Source: Aradus depressus
Taxonomy: Eukaryota; Arthropoda; Insecta; Hemiptera; Aradidae
Length of the DNA: 64,000 bases
Direction: 5' to 3'
NCBI GenBank assembly: GCA_963662175.1
Contig: OY759214.1
Span: 97,798,115-97,862,114 of the forward strand
Shown: piece by piece, positions 63,915 through 64,000 of the stretch
How positions within the stretch are numbered: the first letter of the stretch is position 1
Layout of the letters: each line of letters starts with the position of its first letter
Made by a program: the position numbers and the translations under genes
The notes under the pieces: generated by a model
What the model saw: the letters and a program-made list of their open reading frames with translations, nothing else
What the model was told of the DNA's origin: nothing
Databases searched by the model: none

Positions 63915-64000
63915 ATTTGTTCGCAAGTCCACTGGTTCTTGAGGTACATGCCGAAAACAGTCCTGAAATGTAGTTTTGAAGCACATATTTCTTCCAAACG
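63915..64000 (-). other. Target DNA beyond the hAT element
   Basis: The minus frame from the window edge (EEICASKLHFRTVFGMYLKN) runs through the TIR into the hAT interior; its N-terminal part is therefore outside the transposon. No family recognised. Confidence 0.3.

Overview
This is a stretch of AT-rich, nuclear, animal-type repetitive DNA, most likely from an insect or another arthropod. The evidence is indirect: a tRNA-derived SINE family with an (AACCT)n tail, Jockey-like and RNase H-bearing LINE ends, a Pao/BEL remnant, a Gypsy-type LTR element with a tRNA-Lys primer site, piggyBac, hAT, Harbinger and Helitron-like pieces, and many simple repeats. I found no host gene, operon, rRNA, true tRNA gene, CRISPR array or bacterial-type signal. 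Nearly every readable protein signature belongs to a transposable element (TE), and almost all are broken.

Layout. 1-5.5 kb: a LINE end inside the dominant repeat ('family A'), then a piggyBac derivative bounded by 61-bp inverted arms (2332-4403) and a 22-bp minisatellite. 6-13 kb: SINE copies, one split by a 622-bp hAT element. 14.4-15.2 kb: an 847-bp palindrome. 16-17.9 kb: a 569-bp MITE and a LINE end with a 42-bp target duplication. 19.6-21.7 kb: an RNase H LINE end and relatives. 22.8-24.3 kb: a Harbinger-like end and a solo LTR. 25-32 kb: family A and SINE copies, a minisatellite, a Jockey-like LINE end, a Pao remnant. 32.1-32.8 kb: a long-TIR element. 33.4-38.5 kb: LTR element 1, with two indistinguishable 795-bp LTRs and one gag-like ORF. 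38.5-49 kb: a Helitron-like 3' end, a tandem SINE trimer, LINE scraps. 49.2-54.9 kb: LTR element 2, very young, whose only ORF joins a gag-like coiled coil to an integrase C-terminus. 55-64 kb: family A copies and, at 63.27-63.91 kb, a short hAT element carrying only the end of its transposase.

Family A occurs about 30 times in both orientations. In the reading direction called '+' it starts with a hairpin (ACTTCCCC...TATACGAAGTATA GGGGAAGT), then a GTCTGT-rich stretch, one to four ~140-bp monomers each containing a version of AATGAATGTATCGACACAAA and AAATCGGCCGAAGGG, then a tail with GGTTTTGGAGGGAGAGCG, GGGGAAGTACA and the palindrome GTCGGTGATTCACCGAC. It has no convincing ORF. The architecture resembles non-autonomous Helentron/DINE-type elements, but that is inference.

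Nothing here works as a pathway. The functional logic is parasitic: non-autonomous elements (SINE, MITEs, pol-less LTR elements, family A) depend on enzymes supplied from elsewhere, and they are nested in one another, which gives a relative order of insertion.
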